Part shown: piece by piece, positions 51,220 to 60,435 of the stretch
How positions within the stretch are numbered: the first letter of the stretch is position 1
Layout of the letters: the number at the start of each line of letters is the position of its first letter
Assembly: GCA_964410325.1 (NCBI GenBank)
Contig: CAYPFN010000010.1
Location: 1 to 64,000 of the forward strand
Direction: 5' to 3'
From: CAAFZY01 sp964410325
GTDB taxonomy: Bacteria > Pseudomonadota > Alphaproteobacteria > RF32 > CAG-239
Length of the DNA stretch: 64,000 nt
Notes under the pieces: generated by a model
The model's input: only the letters and a program-made list of their open reading frames with translations
Databases searched by the model: none
What the model was told of the DNA's origin: nothing
Translations under genes and position numbers: made by a program

Positions 51220-52251
51220 TCAGCTAAAAATACTTTTTTTACGCTCTTGGGGACGAATAACCTTAATTTTAGCTTTTCTGGACTGCAACGCGCGCCAATC
51301 CCAAGGTTTATAAAATGTTCCCTGCCACAAACCCCTGCGATTTTTTTGCGCCTGCATTTCATAAGGATAATAAATGTCTGTGTATTTGACATAAGCCACG
51401 GCCCAGCCGGCATTGACCAATGCAGCACCTAAATCATATGGCCCGTATGAACATGTGCCAACCATGTTACCTTTGGTATCTTGTTGTATGACATGACATT
51501 CTAATTCATTGTCGCCAATCCAGCTTTTGAGCCAACTAGCGGCTTCTTTACCACAATAGTAAGAGCGTCCCTGCTTATCTGCGCAAGTTTGGTTTGATTC
51601 CGGCGCATCAATGCCGAACAATTGAAAATATTTACCATATATTTCTAACGTGTCCCCGTTGATAACCCGAGCAGTTCCGTATATAACCGGATAATCTTTT
51701 GGATTGAAAGGCTTTGGCTCCTCTTTTCCTTTTGTATTGCCCATTATAGAAGAAATTATATTAGTCTTTTGTTTGCTTTTTTCTTTCTGAGCAGGGTTTG
51801 GGGCTTTTGCTCCGAACAAATCGGCGCTGGCACCTTCTGAAACATCAATGTTTTCCACATTTGATTCGGAAAATTCTGTTTCTTCTGGAAAGTTTTCATA
51901 AAACGTTTGTTCCGATTTCATCGCTGCCTGAGAGAAAGATGCTTGGCGTTCAGATGAATCATAGCCAACAAACCGGACAGTTTGCTGTCCTACACCGCTA
52001 AGACCTTTATCAAAAAGGCCAAGTGCGTACATCATAAACAAAACAACAGCCGTCAAAATTAAAAATGAAGGAAGACAGCCAAGCCCTTTCCAGATCATTC
52101 TGCTAAAAATATAAAAAATTATCAGACCTATTATCAGGCCTATAAAGCCCATTCCCTGCATAAACAAACTGTGGCTCTGTGTGCCGGAACCCCCTAAATA
52201 TATAATTCCTATCAAACCCAAACCCAACAACACTTTTTTTAAGAAAAACAT
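51220..52251 (-). CDS. membrane-anchored staphylococcal-type nuclease
   Basis: A 343-residue protein: two to three N-terminal membrane helices (residues about 5-95, KVLLGLGLIGIIYLG; IGLIIGLIIFYIFSRMIW), an acidic/Lys-rich linker, and a C-terminal SNase domain (residues about 195-325: ARVINGDTLEIYGKYFQLFGIDAPES, split; NRRGLWQG). SNases are calcium-dependent nucleases; the key Asp and Arg appear present (DAPE, RRGLW). A membrane-tied form may act on DNA outside or at the membrane; purpose unknown. Confidence 0.83.
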   Translation of the reverse strand: MFFLKKVLLGLGLIGIIYLGGSGTQSHSLFMQGMGFIGLIIGLIIFYIFSRMIWKGLGCLPSFLILTAVVLFMMYALGLFDKGLSGVGQQTVRFVGYDSSERQASFSQAAMKSEQTFYENFPEETEFSESNVENIDVSEGASADLFGAKAPNPAQKEKSKQKTNIISSIMGNTKGKEEPKPFNPKDYPVIYGTARVINGDTLEIYGKYFQLFGIDAPESNQTCADKQGRSYYCGKEAASWLKSWIGDNELECHVIQQDTKGNMVGTCSYGPYDLGAALVNAGWAVAYVKYTDIYYPYEMQAQKNRRGLWQGTFYKPWDWRALQSRKAKIKVIRPQERKKSIFS

Positions 52252-52336
52252 GACCTATCCTTACTGTTATTTTGGTTTATTAGAACACATAAAAACTAAT
52301 ATTGCAATATTTTCTTGCAAAGGATATTTATGCCAT

Positions 52337-54151
52337 TTATCGATATAAGGGTGGCAATGGCGTATTTTTTCCTGCAGTCTGCTTTTTATTCTTTACCAAA
52401 ACTTTTAAAATATCACTAAAAATTTTAGGATTCCATAATGTTTCGTCCTGTGGATTATAAAGTTTTGCCAATATAACATCGATTTGCTTGGCAAATTGTT
52501 CATTATTGGTAGCTTTGGCGACATCTTTCAAATTTTCAATTCTATATTCAGGATAAAATCCTGTTGCCCAAGACACCAGTCCGTCGCGTAAAGAACGAAA
52601 ATCATTTTGGTAAGCTTTTTTTATCAAATATTCAGGATATTGATGCATTTCACATTGTGGCTTACCTCCGAACGGACGGCGTCTAAACACAAGCCCTCCG
52701 ATTAATACGCCAGCGGCAAAAACAGTCGCTATAATAAAATAAAGAAAAATCGGTTTATCGGATGCAGTTTTTATTACAGAACTACTCTCCGATACCGGCG
52801 AGCGAATTTCTTCAGATGATAATAAATAAGCTTGAATGTCTTGATTTTCAGTTGTTTCTTCATGTTCTTTAATACCATCTGCTTGCGGATTAAGTTCGAC
52901 GTTTATTTCTTCAGCGGGAATAACGGCTTTCGCAAAAGAGCCTGTTCGGGTATTGTACCAATCAACGGCTATTTCTGGCAGTAACTGACGGCCACTTCTT
53001 TCGGGAACATATACATTAACGGCTTTGACTTCAGCTACTGGAAGTCCGTTAATCAGGCCTGTCTGCCGAGTGGATTTTTCCGGATACTGCCGAAAAGCCG
53101 GCGATTGCGGAAATTGGATATCCGGCAGCTGGGTTTCTGTCACACCGGAAGCCTGCAAAACCACTTCTCGACTGACGGCCTCGCCGACCTTAAATTTTGG
53201 CTGATTGTCAAGCCAGTTGGCTTTAAGCGAAACCTTTTCTGCCGGGAGCCACCACGAACCAGGATAATCTACCGGAACTGGCAAAATTTTGATTTCTTTT
53301 GCCGGAACTTTAAGCGTTACTGGCGTATCCATATCAAACAATGTCGGCATATTTATGCTGAAATTAAAAATATCCTGATCAAAAACACCAAATGTTGACG
53401 GAGGTTTGGCACCAAGGGCATAGCCGTTAAACCACACTTCTGGAATTTGCAACTCCCCACTTTTTTGCGCAAATAGCGCATACTTGAAAGTGGTTTTTCT
53501 TATTCTTCTGCCTTCAATTGTTTTTATATCCGTCTGCGGACGACCAAGATTTCGGATAATCCAATTACCGGCTTCCTTCTTGTTAAAAACAGGCTCGCCG
53601 CCGGTTAAACTGCCATCATCAGTTAATATCACGTTATAAATTATTTGTTGCTGAACATAATATGTTTTTTGAGGTTCAGATATAAAGCTTTCTATATTGT
53701 ATTTTGCGGCTGTTTGAGTAGTATCGCCGGCTGGAACAGATTCTTGCGGTATCAGATTAGTTGAACCTTCTCCGCCTGTAGAAACAGCGTCCGATCCAGC
53801 GCTTATAACATTAATCTTTAAAGGAGCGGTTTGGCTTTTCCCGACTGCAATGGCTGGAATTTCCTGCGAGCCAGCTTTTAATGCTATAAGTCCGATTTGC
53901 CATGTGGTTGATGCCGCGCTTTGGCCGTTAATGATATAATTTTGACGTGAAACAGAAGTTGAATAAACCTTAAAATTATCTTGCAAAACACTTAAATCCG
54001 GACTGTCGTTAAGATTTTCATCGGCGGTTAAGGTTAAAACAAACCCTTCGCCTAAAGGAATCGTTGTTTTATCAATCGATGTCGTTATATTTGCTGCTGC
54101 ATTAAAAATCATGGTCATGAATAATATAGTAAAAGCCAATGTCTTTTTCAT
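52337..54151 (-). CDS. batD: BatD-type membrane protein
   Basis: A 604-residue protein of the Bat (Bacteroides aerotolerance) family: signal peptide MKKTLAFTILFMTMIFNAAAN, beta-sandwich repeats in the periplasm (residues 25-440), a membrane helix near 468-490 (PIFLYFIIATVFAAGVLIGGLVF) and a cytoplasmic tail. Its ATG overlaps the stop of the preceding gene (ATGA). Probable function with the VWA proteins upstream: periplasmic stress or envelope control. Confidence 0.85.
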   Translation of the reverse strand: MKKTLAFTILFMTMIFNAAANITTSIDKTTIPLGEGFVLTLTADENLNDSPDLSVLQDNFKVYSTSVSRQNYIINGQSAASTTWQIGLIALKAGSQEIPAIAVGKSQTAPLKINVISAGSDAVSTGGEGSTNLIPQESVPAGDTTQTAAKYNIESFISEPQKTYYVQQQIIYNVILTDDGSLTGGEPVFNKKEAGNWIIRNLGRPQTDIKTIEGRRIRKTTFKYALFAQKSGELQIPEVWFNGYALGAKPPSTFGVFDQDIFNFSINMPTLFDMDTPVTLKVPAKEIKILPVPVDYPGSWWLPAEKVSLKANWLDNQPKFKVGEAVSREVVLQASGVTETQLPDIQFPQSPAFRQYPEKSTRQTGLINGLPVAEVKAVNVYVPERSGRQLLPEIAVDWYNTRTGSFAKAVIPAEEINVELNPQADGIKEHEETTENQDIQAYLLSSEEIRSPVSESSSVIKTASDKPIFLYFIIATVFAAGVLIGGLVFRRRPFGGKPQCEMHQYPEYLIKKAYQNDFRSLRDGLVSWATGFYPEYRIENLKDVAKATNNEQFAKQIDVILAKLYNPQDETLWNPKIFSDILKVLVKNKKQTAGKNTPLPPLYR

Positions 54152-55866
54152 TTTATTCCCCCATACCTGTTTTTCTTATATTCTTTATAAATGAATGCCC
54201 GCAGCAACCCTCCTTTATCTTCGGGAATTTCACGAAACTGCTGAGTGCGGGCCTGAGCTTCTTCATCATATTTTTCATTCTTTTCTCCTTCTTTTGCTGA
54301 GGCGGTCCGCTGTTGTTCCTCTTCAGCGGTTTGAGAAAGGTTTTGTTTTTTATTTTGCGGCGGTGCCGAAACTTCCTTACTTTGGTTTAGCTCCTCCGAC
54401 TCTTCGGAATTTGCTGAAGACTGTTGTTCCTGTTGCTTTTCATCGGCAGGAAAATCTTCTGATGCGGACGTTTCCTCTTGATTTTGTTCCTGATTTTGTT
54501 GTTTGTTTTGTTCTTTTTGTTGCGGTGTTGATGAATTCTGTTGTTCTTTTTCTTGATTTTGTTGTTCGCTCTGCTGCGGATTTTGCTGTTGTTGTTTTAA
54601 ATATTCCAAATTATATTTTGCATCTTCATGCTGCGGATTTTGCTTTAATACTTCTTCGTATTGTTTGATAGCGCCTGCGATATCACCGCTTTTGGCTAAC
54701 GCGTTGCCATAATTATATATGTTTTCTGTATCTTTAGCTTTAGCAAAAGAATCGGCGGCTTGGGCATAATTTCCGGCACGATACCATGACGAGCCCTGCC
54801 ATTGCTCATTTTCAAATTTTTTGGCGGCTTCAGCATACTCGCCTTTTTCGTATAACTTCATCGCTTCTTGATCATTATTCAGGAAAAAACCCGCTACTGC
54901 CGGCATGGATAACGAAACAAAAAACACTAAGGCTAAAAGCCCGCGCCGGAAAAAATAAAGACAACACAAAAGCGGCATAAACAGTAAATAATAGCCAAAA
55001 TCCCGCCAGGTTTCCGCAACATTCTTGCTTTCTGTTTTATCTTTTTGCCACCATGTATCTATTTTCCGGGCAAGTGTTGAAACTTCTGCCACGTTAACAG
55101 CTATGCCGCCGCCGGCGGTGGCAATTTGTTTTAAACCAGCATTTGGCTGCATCGTCATATTTACCGTGCTGATTATCATACCAGCGGCTTTTGCCTGCCG
55201 AGCAGCTGTCTGCGCAGCGGCAAAATCCGTGCCAGCGGCAGCGCCAAACACAACAATACTACCCTCTTGATAGCCGGCCGCTTTAATTTTTGCCAAAGCA
55301 TAATCAATGGCCCTATCTAAGCGATCGCCATTAAGTGGCATAATATTAAAATTTATTGCCGGTAATAAATTTATAATTAATTGTGCATCATCGGACAATG
55401 CTGAAATCATAAAAGGTTCAGCCGTGTAAACAATTAAACCGCTTTCTACCCCCGCAAGTTCCTTTTGCTCCAGTAATGAAGCTATTTCCATTTTCGCGCG
55501 GGTTAAACGGTTCGGTAAAATATCTTTTTGTTGCATATCTGTTGATAAATTAAGCAAAATCACTAACGGCGCATTGTTTATCAAAAGAGGCTGTTCCTCT
55601 TTTTGCCAAGTCGGACCAGCTAGAGATAAAACACTTAAAATTAATCCGGTGTAAATTAGAAACACGCTAAATTTGCGACGGTGATTATTTCCCTTTATTA
55701 AAAGAAAATCTAAAAATTTTTTATCGCAGACTTTTTCCCAACTGCTTAAATTGGCATCATTCCTAAATAAAATAAAATAAAATACCGCAGGCACCGCTAA
55801 TAAAAGCAAAAACCATGGCCGCAGAAAATGAAAATTATTTGCCATTTCCACTAAAAAATTGCTCAT
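54148..55866 (-). CDS. BatB/BatC-like VWA and TPR protein
   Basis: A 572-residue protein with membrane helices near residues 14-31, 62-80 and 290-330, a VWA domain at about 100-280, TPR units (EYAEAAKKFENE, GNYAQAADSFAKA, GAIKQYEEVLKQNPQ) and a very Gln/Glu/Asn-rich C-terminus. The metal-ion-dependent adhesion site is degenerate: the usual DxSxS reads NLSTD in LLNLSTDMQ. It looks like a fusion of BatB and BatC. It overlaps neighbours on both sides by ATGA. The ionic repeat tail (residues about 425-530) is probably disordered. Confidence 0.85.
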   Translation of the reverse strand: MSNFLVEMANNFHFLRPWFLLLLAVPAVFYFILFRNDANLSSWEKVCDKKFLDFLLIKGNNHRRKFSVFLIYTGLILSVLSLAGPTWQKEEQPLLINNAPLVILLNLSTDMQQKDILPNRLTRAKMEIASLLEQKELAGVESGLIVYTAEPFMISALSDDAQLIINLLPAINFNIMPLNGDRLDRAIDYALAKIKAAGYQEGSIVVFGAAAGTDFAAAQTAARQAKAAGMIISTVNMTMQPNAGLKQIATAGGGIAVNVAEVSTLARKIDTWWQKDKTESKNVAETWRDFGYYLLFMPLLCCLYFFRRGLLALVFFVSLSMPAVAGFFLNNDQEAMKLYEKGEYAEAAKKFENEQWQGSSWYRAGNYAQAADSFAKAKDTENIYNYGNALAKSGDIAGAIKQYEEVLKQNPQHEDAKYNLEYLKQQQQNPQQSEQQNQEKEQQNSSTPQQKEQNKQQNQEQNQEETSASEDFPADEKQQEQQSSANSEESEELNQSKEVSAPPQNKKQNLSQTAEEEQQRTASAKEGEKNEKYDEEAQARTQQFREIPEDKGGLLRAFIYKEYKKNRYGGIK

Positions 55867-56876
55867 GCCCGCCTCCTTCTATAGGCATACGCCAAAAGTA
55901 CCGCCAATATAAAAGCGACTAATAGCGGCCAATAATATAATTCATGACGCGGATAAATAAAATTCTTCTCCCGAGCCTGCGGTTCTAGTCGGTCAATGGC
56001 GCGGTAAACTTCTGCCAAGCCATTTAAATCATCCGCCCGAAAATATCGTCCTTTGGTTTTAGTAGCAAGCTGTTTTAACCTTTCTTCATCAAGTGGAGAG
56101 TTTATATTGCCGAAAAAAGCATTTGCCAAAGAAAATCTGCCGCCACCAACGCCGATAGTATAAACTTTTATACCTTCTTTTTCCGCCAAATCTATAGCCT
56201 GAGGCAGACTCATGCTCCCGTCGTTACTTTCGCCGTCAGTCAACAGAATTATGATTTTATTTTGATTGCTGGATTGTTTATCTGCCGACTGCAAAGATTT
56301 TAACCCCAAACCTAAAGCATCACCAATTGATGTAGAATTTCCGGCCATGCCGGCATCCATGGACCACAAGACATCATCCAGGGACGATTTATCAAACGTT
56401 AAAGGAACCTGTAAATATGCTCTGGTTCCGAACAAAATGAGCCCCAACCGGTCAGATGCGCGCCGTTTAATAAAATCTGAAGCCACCACTTTAACTGCCG
56501 TTAGCCTATCTAAGCGTCGGTCTTGATAGGAAAAATCAGTTTCAAGCATAGAATTGGAAATGTCCATAATCATTAAAATATCGCGACTTTCATTTTTAAG
56601 GCGAATCGGTTCGCCGATTTGTACTGGACGCATGGCGGCCAAAACTAAAAAAAGCCAAAGAATCGACATTCCCAGTAATCCGCAGTGGTTTTTCCTAGGA
56701 GCCTGCACCCAAAACCGGCCGTTCTTTTTTTGTTTGTGTTCTATAATTTCAAAATCTTTAATAAAGGGCACTTTCAACGCATCGCCGTAAACACCGTGCA
56801 CGGCTGGCAAAAAATATCGTATGATAAGAGGGGCAATTAATAAAAACACCATAAACGGATAAAGAAAAACAATCAT
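55863..56876 (-). CDS. batA: BatA-type VWA membrane protein
   Basis: A 337-residue protein: N-terminal membrane helix, VWA domain from about residue 85 with an intact DxSxS motif (MIMDISNSML), TDGESNDGS as the second metal loop, and a C-terminal membrane helix (LYYWPLLVAFILAVLLAYAY). ATG 56876 is preferred over 56894 because AGGAGA stands 6 nt before it and the stop of the upstream gene overlaps it as ATGA. Partner of the degenerate VWA protein downstream. Confidence 0.88.
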   Translation of the reverse strand: MIVFLYPFMVFLLIAPLIIRYFLPAVHGVYGDALKVPFIKDFEIIEHKQKKNGRFWVQAPRKNHCGLLGMSILWLFLVLAAMRPVQIGEPIRLKNESRDILMIMDISNSMLETDFSYQDRRLDRLTAVKVVASDFIKRRASDRLGLILFGTRAYLQVPLTFDKSSLDDVLWSMDAGMAGNSTSIGDALGLGLKSLQSADKQSSNQNKIIILLTDGESNDGSMSLPQAIDLAEKEGIKVYTIGVGGGRFSLANAFFGNINSPLDEERLKQLATKTKGRYFRADDLNGLAEVYRAIDRLEPQAREKNFIYPRHELYYWPLLVAFILAVLLAYAYRRRRA

Positions 56877-57316
56877 AAATTTTCTCCTATCCATTTTTGG
56901 GCAAAAGATTTTAACCGCTGATAATCTTCTGGTTTAAAATTTTCCCCGACAGGCATATACGGCGCATAAACCAATAGCTCTGCTGCCGCGCCGCTTATTT
57001 TCTGACGGCTTTTTTGATTTAAAAACTTTATCCATTCGCGGCCAAACAGCGCCGCTGCTCCTTTATATTTATAAAGGCACACTCTTCTTAAAATTTCCGA
57101 TATTTGTCGTGCCGTCTGCAGATTATCCACAGAAGAGGCACGTAACAGATTTAAGGCATAATATTTTTTGCTTTTGGCAATAATATATTTGTACAGACGA
57201 TAACCAAAATATGCCATTATAAGCAGGGCAGCCATCAAAAACCAGCCGTATCCCGGCGGAAAAGCGGAAACTCCCGCAGGCAGATGTATATCTCTTAACA
57301 ACGGCAAATTATCCAT
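56873..57316 (-). CDS. DUF4381 protein of the Bat operon
   Basis: A 147-residue protein with one membrane helix (PGYGWFLMAALLIMAYFGYRLYKY, residues about 21-44) and a helical cytoplasmic domain (EILRRVCLYKYKGAAALFGREWIKFLNQ, split). DUF4381 proteins normally lie between DUF58/MoxR and BatA genes. Here it is the first gene and moxR and DUF58 genes are missing, with nth directly upstream. ATGA overlap with batA. Confidence 0.83.
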   Translation of the reverse strand: MDNLPLLRDIHLPAGVSAFPPGYGWFLMAALLIMAYFGYRLYKYIIAKSKKYYALNLLRASSVDNLQTARQISEILRRVCLYKYKGAAALFGREWIKFLNQKSRQKISGAAAELLVYAPYMPVGENFKPEDYQRLKSFAQKWIGENL

Positions 57317-57438
57317 AATCCATTCCTTCTATTTCTGCAGTCAAATGTAGGACGGTTTTAAGTAAATATCAAGGGCGTTGCTGTTTATTTTGAAAAACTT
57401 TTATGCCAAATAAACAATCTTTTCATAAAATGCTAAAG

Positions 57439-58098
57439 TTATATTTTCTTATCTGCACTGTAACAATAGTCCGCTATCGGACAAGCTTGACAATCAGGAT
57501 TTTGGGCTTTGCAGATATAGCGACCGAACAGCACCAACCAGTGATTGGCTTTTTTAGCATATGCTGGTGGCAAAACTTGAAGCAAATCTTTTTCAACATC
57601 CAGAGGTGTTTTGCCTTGGCTTATATTTAGGCGACGAGCTACTCTAAAAACATGAGTGTCTACGGCTAGAGTTGGTTCATTAAACCATACATTTAATACC
57701 ACATTGGCGGTTTTGCGTCCAACACCGGCTAAATTTTCCAGCGCGGTACGGTCATGCGGTACTTCGCCATTATATTTTTCAACCAAATCTTTGCTTAAAG
57801 ACATAATGCTTTTGGCTTTGTTGTTATAAAGCCCGATGGTTTTTATATGTTTTTTTAGATTTTCAATTCCTAAATCAAGCATTCTTTGTGGCGTATCAAC
57901 TATTTCAAACAATTTTTCCGTTGCTCGGTTAACGCCTTTATCCGTACTTTGCGCTGACAGAACAACCGCAACCAGCAAAGTATATGCGTTTTTATAATTA
58001 AGCTCACAGCGCGGATTGGAATCGCGTTTATTAAAAATTTCCATAATTGCCAATGTTTCGTTTGCCGAACGCAATGCGTTTTTTTGTTTTGTCTTCAT
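57439..58098 (-). CDS. nth: endonuclease III
   Basis: DNA glycosylase/AP lyase for oxidised pyrimidines. The 219 residues contain the helix-hairpin-helix NLAGVGRKTANVV with the catalytic Lys, the Asp of VDTHVFRVARRL, and the iron-sulfur cluster motif C-X6-C-X2-C-X5-C (CKAQNPDCQACPIADYC). It is 12 nt after tsaD and co-transcribed. Confidence 0.97.
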   Translation of the reverse strand: MKTKQKNALRSANETLAIMEIFNKRDSNPRCELNYKNAYTLLVAVVLSAQSTDKGVNRATEKLFEIVDTPQRMLDLGIENLKKHIKTIGLYNNKAKSIMSLSKDLVEKYNGEVPHDRTALENLAGVGRKTANVVLNVWFNEPTLAVDTHVFRVARRLNISQGKTPLDVEKDLLQVLPPAYAKKANHWLVLFGRYICKAQNPDCQACPIADYCYSADKKI

Positions 58099-58110
58099 TT
58101 TTCCTCATAT

Positions 58111-59187
58111 TTAAGCTTTTACGCCGCCAGCACCAGCCGCTTTAGGCGCATTTTCATCCAAAGGCCAGCGTGGACGCGGTTTAAAATCAAACGAATCCGT
58201 ATATCCGGCTCGAAAACGTTCTAATCCGGCCCAAGCAATCATAACTCCGTTGTCCGTACAAAAACGAATTGGCGGCGCAGCAAATTCAAGCCCTTCAGCA
58301 ACGGCCAAATCTCGCAGTTTACCACGCAAATACGCGTTGGCAGCAACACCTCCCGATACGACCAAATGCCGGCCATCAGGATGCTTTTGTTTAAAAATGC
58401 CAATAGCTGTTTTTAATTTGCGAACCAGACAATCCGTTGCAGTATATTGAAAACAAGCGCAAATATCAGCAATATCTTTGCCGGGAATCGTGGCATGATT
58501 TAAATTGCCATCCGGAGAATACGTTTCAACCAGTTTGCGCACTGCGGTTTTTAAACCGGAAAAAGATAAATTGCAATCTCTCGAACTCATCAACGGACGT
58601 GGCAACGAAAAACGCGTTTCATCACCGACAGCCGCTGATTTTTCAATCATCGGACCACCGGGATAGCCCAAGCCGAGCATTTTAGCCACTTTGTCAAAAG
58701 CTTCGCCGGCAGCATCGTCTATGGTCGTGCCCAAACGGTCATAATTGCCGACATTTTTAACAATCAGAATCTGACAATGACCGCCGGAAACCAATAAAAG
58801 CAAATATGGGTATTCCACATCTTCTGAAATTCTGACGCATAAGGCATGACCCTCCAAATGATTAACGGCCACAAAAGGTTTATTTAAAGCCAAAGCCAAA
58901 GCCTTGGCAGCCATAACACCGACGACGACACCGCCGATTAAACCAGGACCGGCAGACGCGGCAACGGCGTTTATTTTTTCTAACTTAATATCGGCTCTCT
59001 TAACACAAAGCTCAATAATTTCGTCAATATGTTCCAAATGCGCGCGGGCGGCAATTTCCGGCACCACGCCACCGTAAGCTTTGTGTTCTTCCTGCGAAAG
59101 CAGCGCTTGGCCTAAAATTTCGCGTTTTTCATTAACAATGGCCGCCGCCGTTTCATCACAGCTGCTTTCTATTCCTAAAACAATCAT
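58111..59187 (-). CDS. tsaD: tRNA threonylcarbamoyladenosine transferase TsaD
   Basis: Transfers the threonylcarbamoyl group to A37 of tRNAs for ANN codons. The 358 residues have the family features: GIESSCDETAAAIV, metal His pair HLEGH, SGGHCQIL, GGVAANAYLR, and RFCTDNGVMIAW. Length normal. First gene of tsaD-nth; the mitofilin-like gene stands divergently upstream. Confidence 0.97.
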   Translation of the reverse strand: MIVLGIESSCDETAAAIVNEKREILGQALLSQEEHKAYGGVVPEIAARAHLEHIDEIIELCVKRADIKLEKINAVAASAGPGLIGGVVVGVMAAKALALALNKPFVAVNHLEGHALCVRISEDVEYPYLLLLVSGGHCQILIVKNVGNYDRLGTTIDDAAGEAFDKVAKMLGLGYPGGPMIEKSAAVGDETRFSLPRPLMSSRDCNLSFSGLKTAVRKLVETYSPDGNLNHATIPGKDIADICACFQYTATDCLVRKLKTAIGIFKQKHPDGRHLVVSGGVAANAYLRGKLRDLAVAEGLEFAAPPIRFCTDNGVMIAWAGLERFRAGYTDSFDFKPRPRWPLDENAPKAAGAGGVKA

Positions 59188-59283
59188 TTTGTATTAATCC
59201 AATTAATCTGTTGAAGTTTTTTTTTAATTATATAAACTATAAAAATATTCTTGCCAAGAATTATTCAGACAAAGGACAGAAAA

Positions 59284-60372
59284 ATGGTAAAAGACACCGA
59301 AAAAACTTCTTCTTCCAACATTAATCCGGCTTCCGTAAAAAATAACGGGATGGGAAAAAAAGCAACAACAAATAAATTAACAATTGGCGTAGTGGCTCTT
59401 TTGGTTGTTATATGTGGAGGGGGATTGTACCTTATGCAAAATCCACACCTTTTGAAAACAGAAAAAGAAAAGCAGATTTTTTTAAAAATGCAGGAAATTG
59501 ATACGCTGAAAGAACAAATCCAAGTTTTACAAAATCAGGTGCAAATGCTTAGTTCGGCAAATGACCAGAATCTTAACCGTGAAGAATGGAAAAGAATTGA
59601 AAGAAACTTTATAGATAAAACAGCCGAGCTTAGTAAAAAAGTTGACACTTCTTTACAGATAAATCAGGAGGCTTTAAACTCAAAAGCTAGCAACACCGCT
59701 GTTTTAGGGCTTGTTACCAGGGTGGATGGTTTGGAAACCCGGGTTCAGACTCTAGGAAAAGTAAGCTCTCAAGGCGCTTTAATTCTGACTGCGGCTATGT
59801 TGGTTAAAGATGCCGCAGCCAGTGGTCGGCCTTTTATATATGAAGCAGAGGTTTTGCGCCAGCTTGCCATGGGAACAAATATGGAAAGACCAGCGGAAAT
59901 CATTGCCTCTCTTGCCGTTCATGGAGTGCATACCTCTGATCAGTTAGTTAAGACATTCAAAACAATTTATGACAAGCAAGCTTTGCTGACTACCCACAAA
60001 ATTCAAGCCGAGCAATCGGCAGGCCCTCAAGAATCGCGAGATTGGCGTAAAAAAATTGGCGAAAAACTCCGTCAGCTGGTTACGATTAAATATCACGGAG
60101 ACGGCGGAAAAAATGATGAAAAGATTGACTTTAGCAAGGATAACGCGTCTAAAGACAAAGTTTATCAACTTGTTGACAGCAGAGAATTTTCGCAAGCGAT
60201 GTTTTTGATGGCCACCGATCCAAAATATCAGTCAGAAAGTTTTAGACAATGGCAAAAATATTACAAACAAACAAGAGAATTTTCGCAAGCTTTAAATCAA
60301 ATTCAAGCCTTGACATTGGCTTTTATGAAAGTTGAAAACCTTAAAGAAGAATCAATTTTGCAATTACCCTAA
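59284..60372 (+). CDS. mitofilin/Mic60-like membrane protein
   Basis: A 362-residue protein with one membrane helix (LTIGVVALLVVICGGGLYLM, about residues 34-53), a coiled coil (about 60-160, EKQIFLKMQEIDTLKEQIQVL, split) and a C-terminal domain (QGALILTAAMLVKDAAASGRPFIYEAEVL, split, GVHTSDQLVKTF) similar to alphaproteobacterial Mic60-family proteins that shape the inner membrane. In many relatives it follows hemC-hemD near tsaD; the haem genes are missing here. AAAGGA stands 7 nt before ATG 59284. Confidence 0.78.
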   Translation: MVKDTEKTSSSNINPASVKNNGMGKKATTNKLTIGVVALLVVICGGGLYLMQNPHLLKTEKEKQIFLKMQEIDTLKEQIQVLQNQVQMLSSANDQNLNREEWKRIERNFIDKTAELSKKVDTSLQINQEALNSKASNTAVLGLVTRVDGLETRVQTLGKVSSQGALILTAAMLVKDAAASGRPFIYEAEVLRQLAMGTNMERPAEIIASLAVHGVHTSDQLVKTFKTIYDKQALLTTHKIQAEQSAGPQESRDWRKKIGEKLRQLVTIKYHGDGGKNDEKIDFSKDNASKDKVYQLVDSREFSQAMFLMATDPKYQSESFRQWQKYYKQTREFSQALNQIQALTLAFMKVENLKEESILQLP

Positions 60373-60411
60373 AAATATACCAGCCAAACCTTGTGCGGCT
60401 GGTATATTTTT
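60371..60411. terminator. bidirectional terminator after the mitofilin-like gene
   Basis: Stem of 15 bp (AAAAATATACCAGCC, 60371-60385, with its complement at 60397-60411), loop of 11, T-run on the plus strand. The next gene starts 25 nt later, so it likely has its own promoter or a read-through. Confidence 0.85.
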
Positions 60412-60435
60412 AAATAAAAGACATGGAGAAAATTT

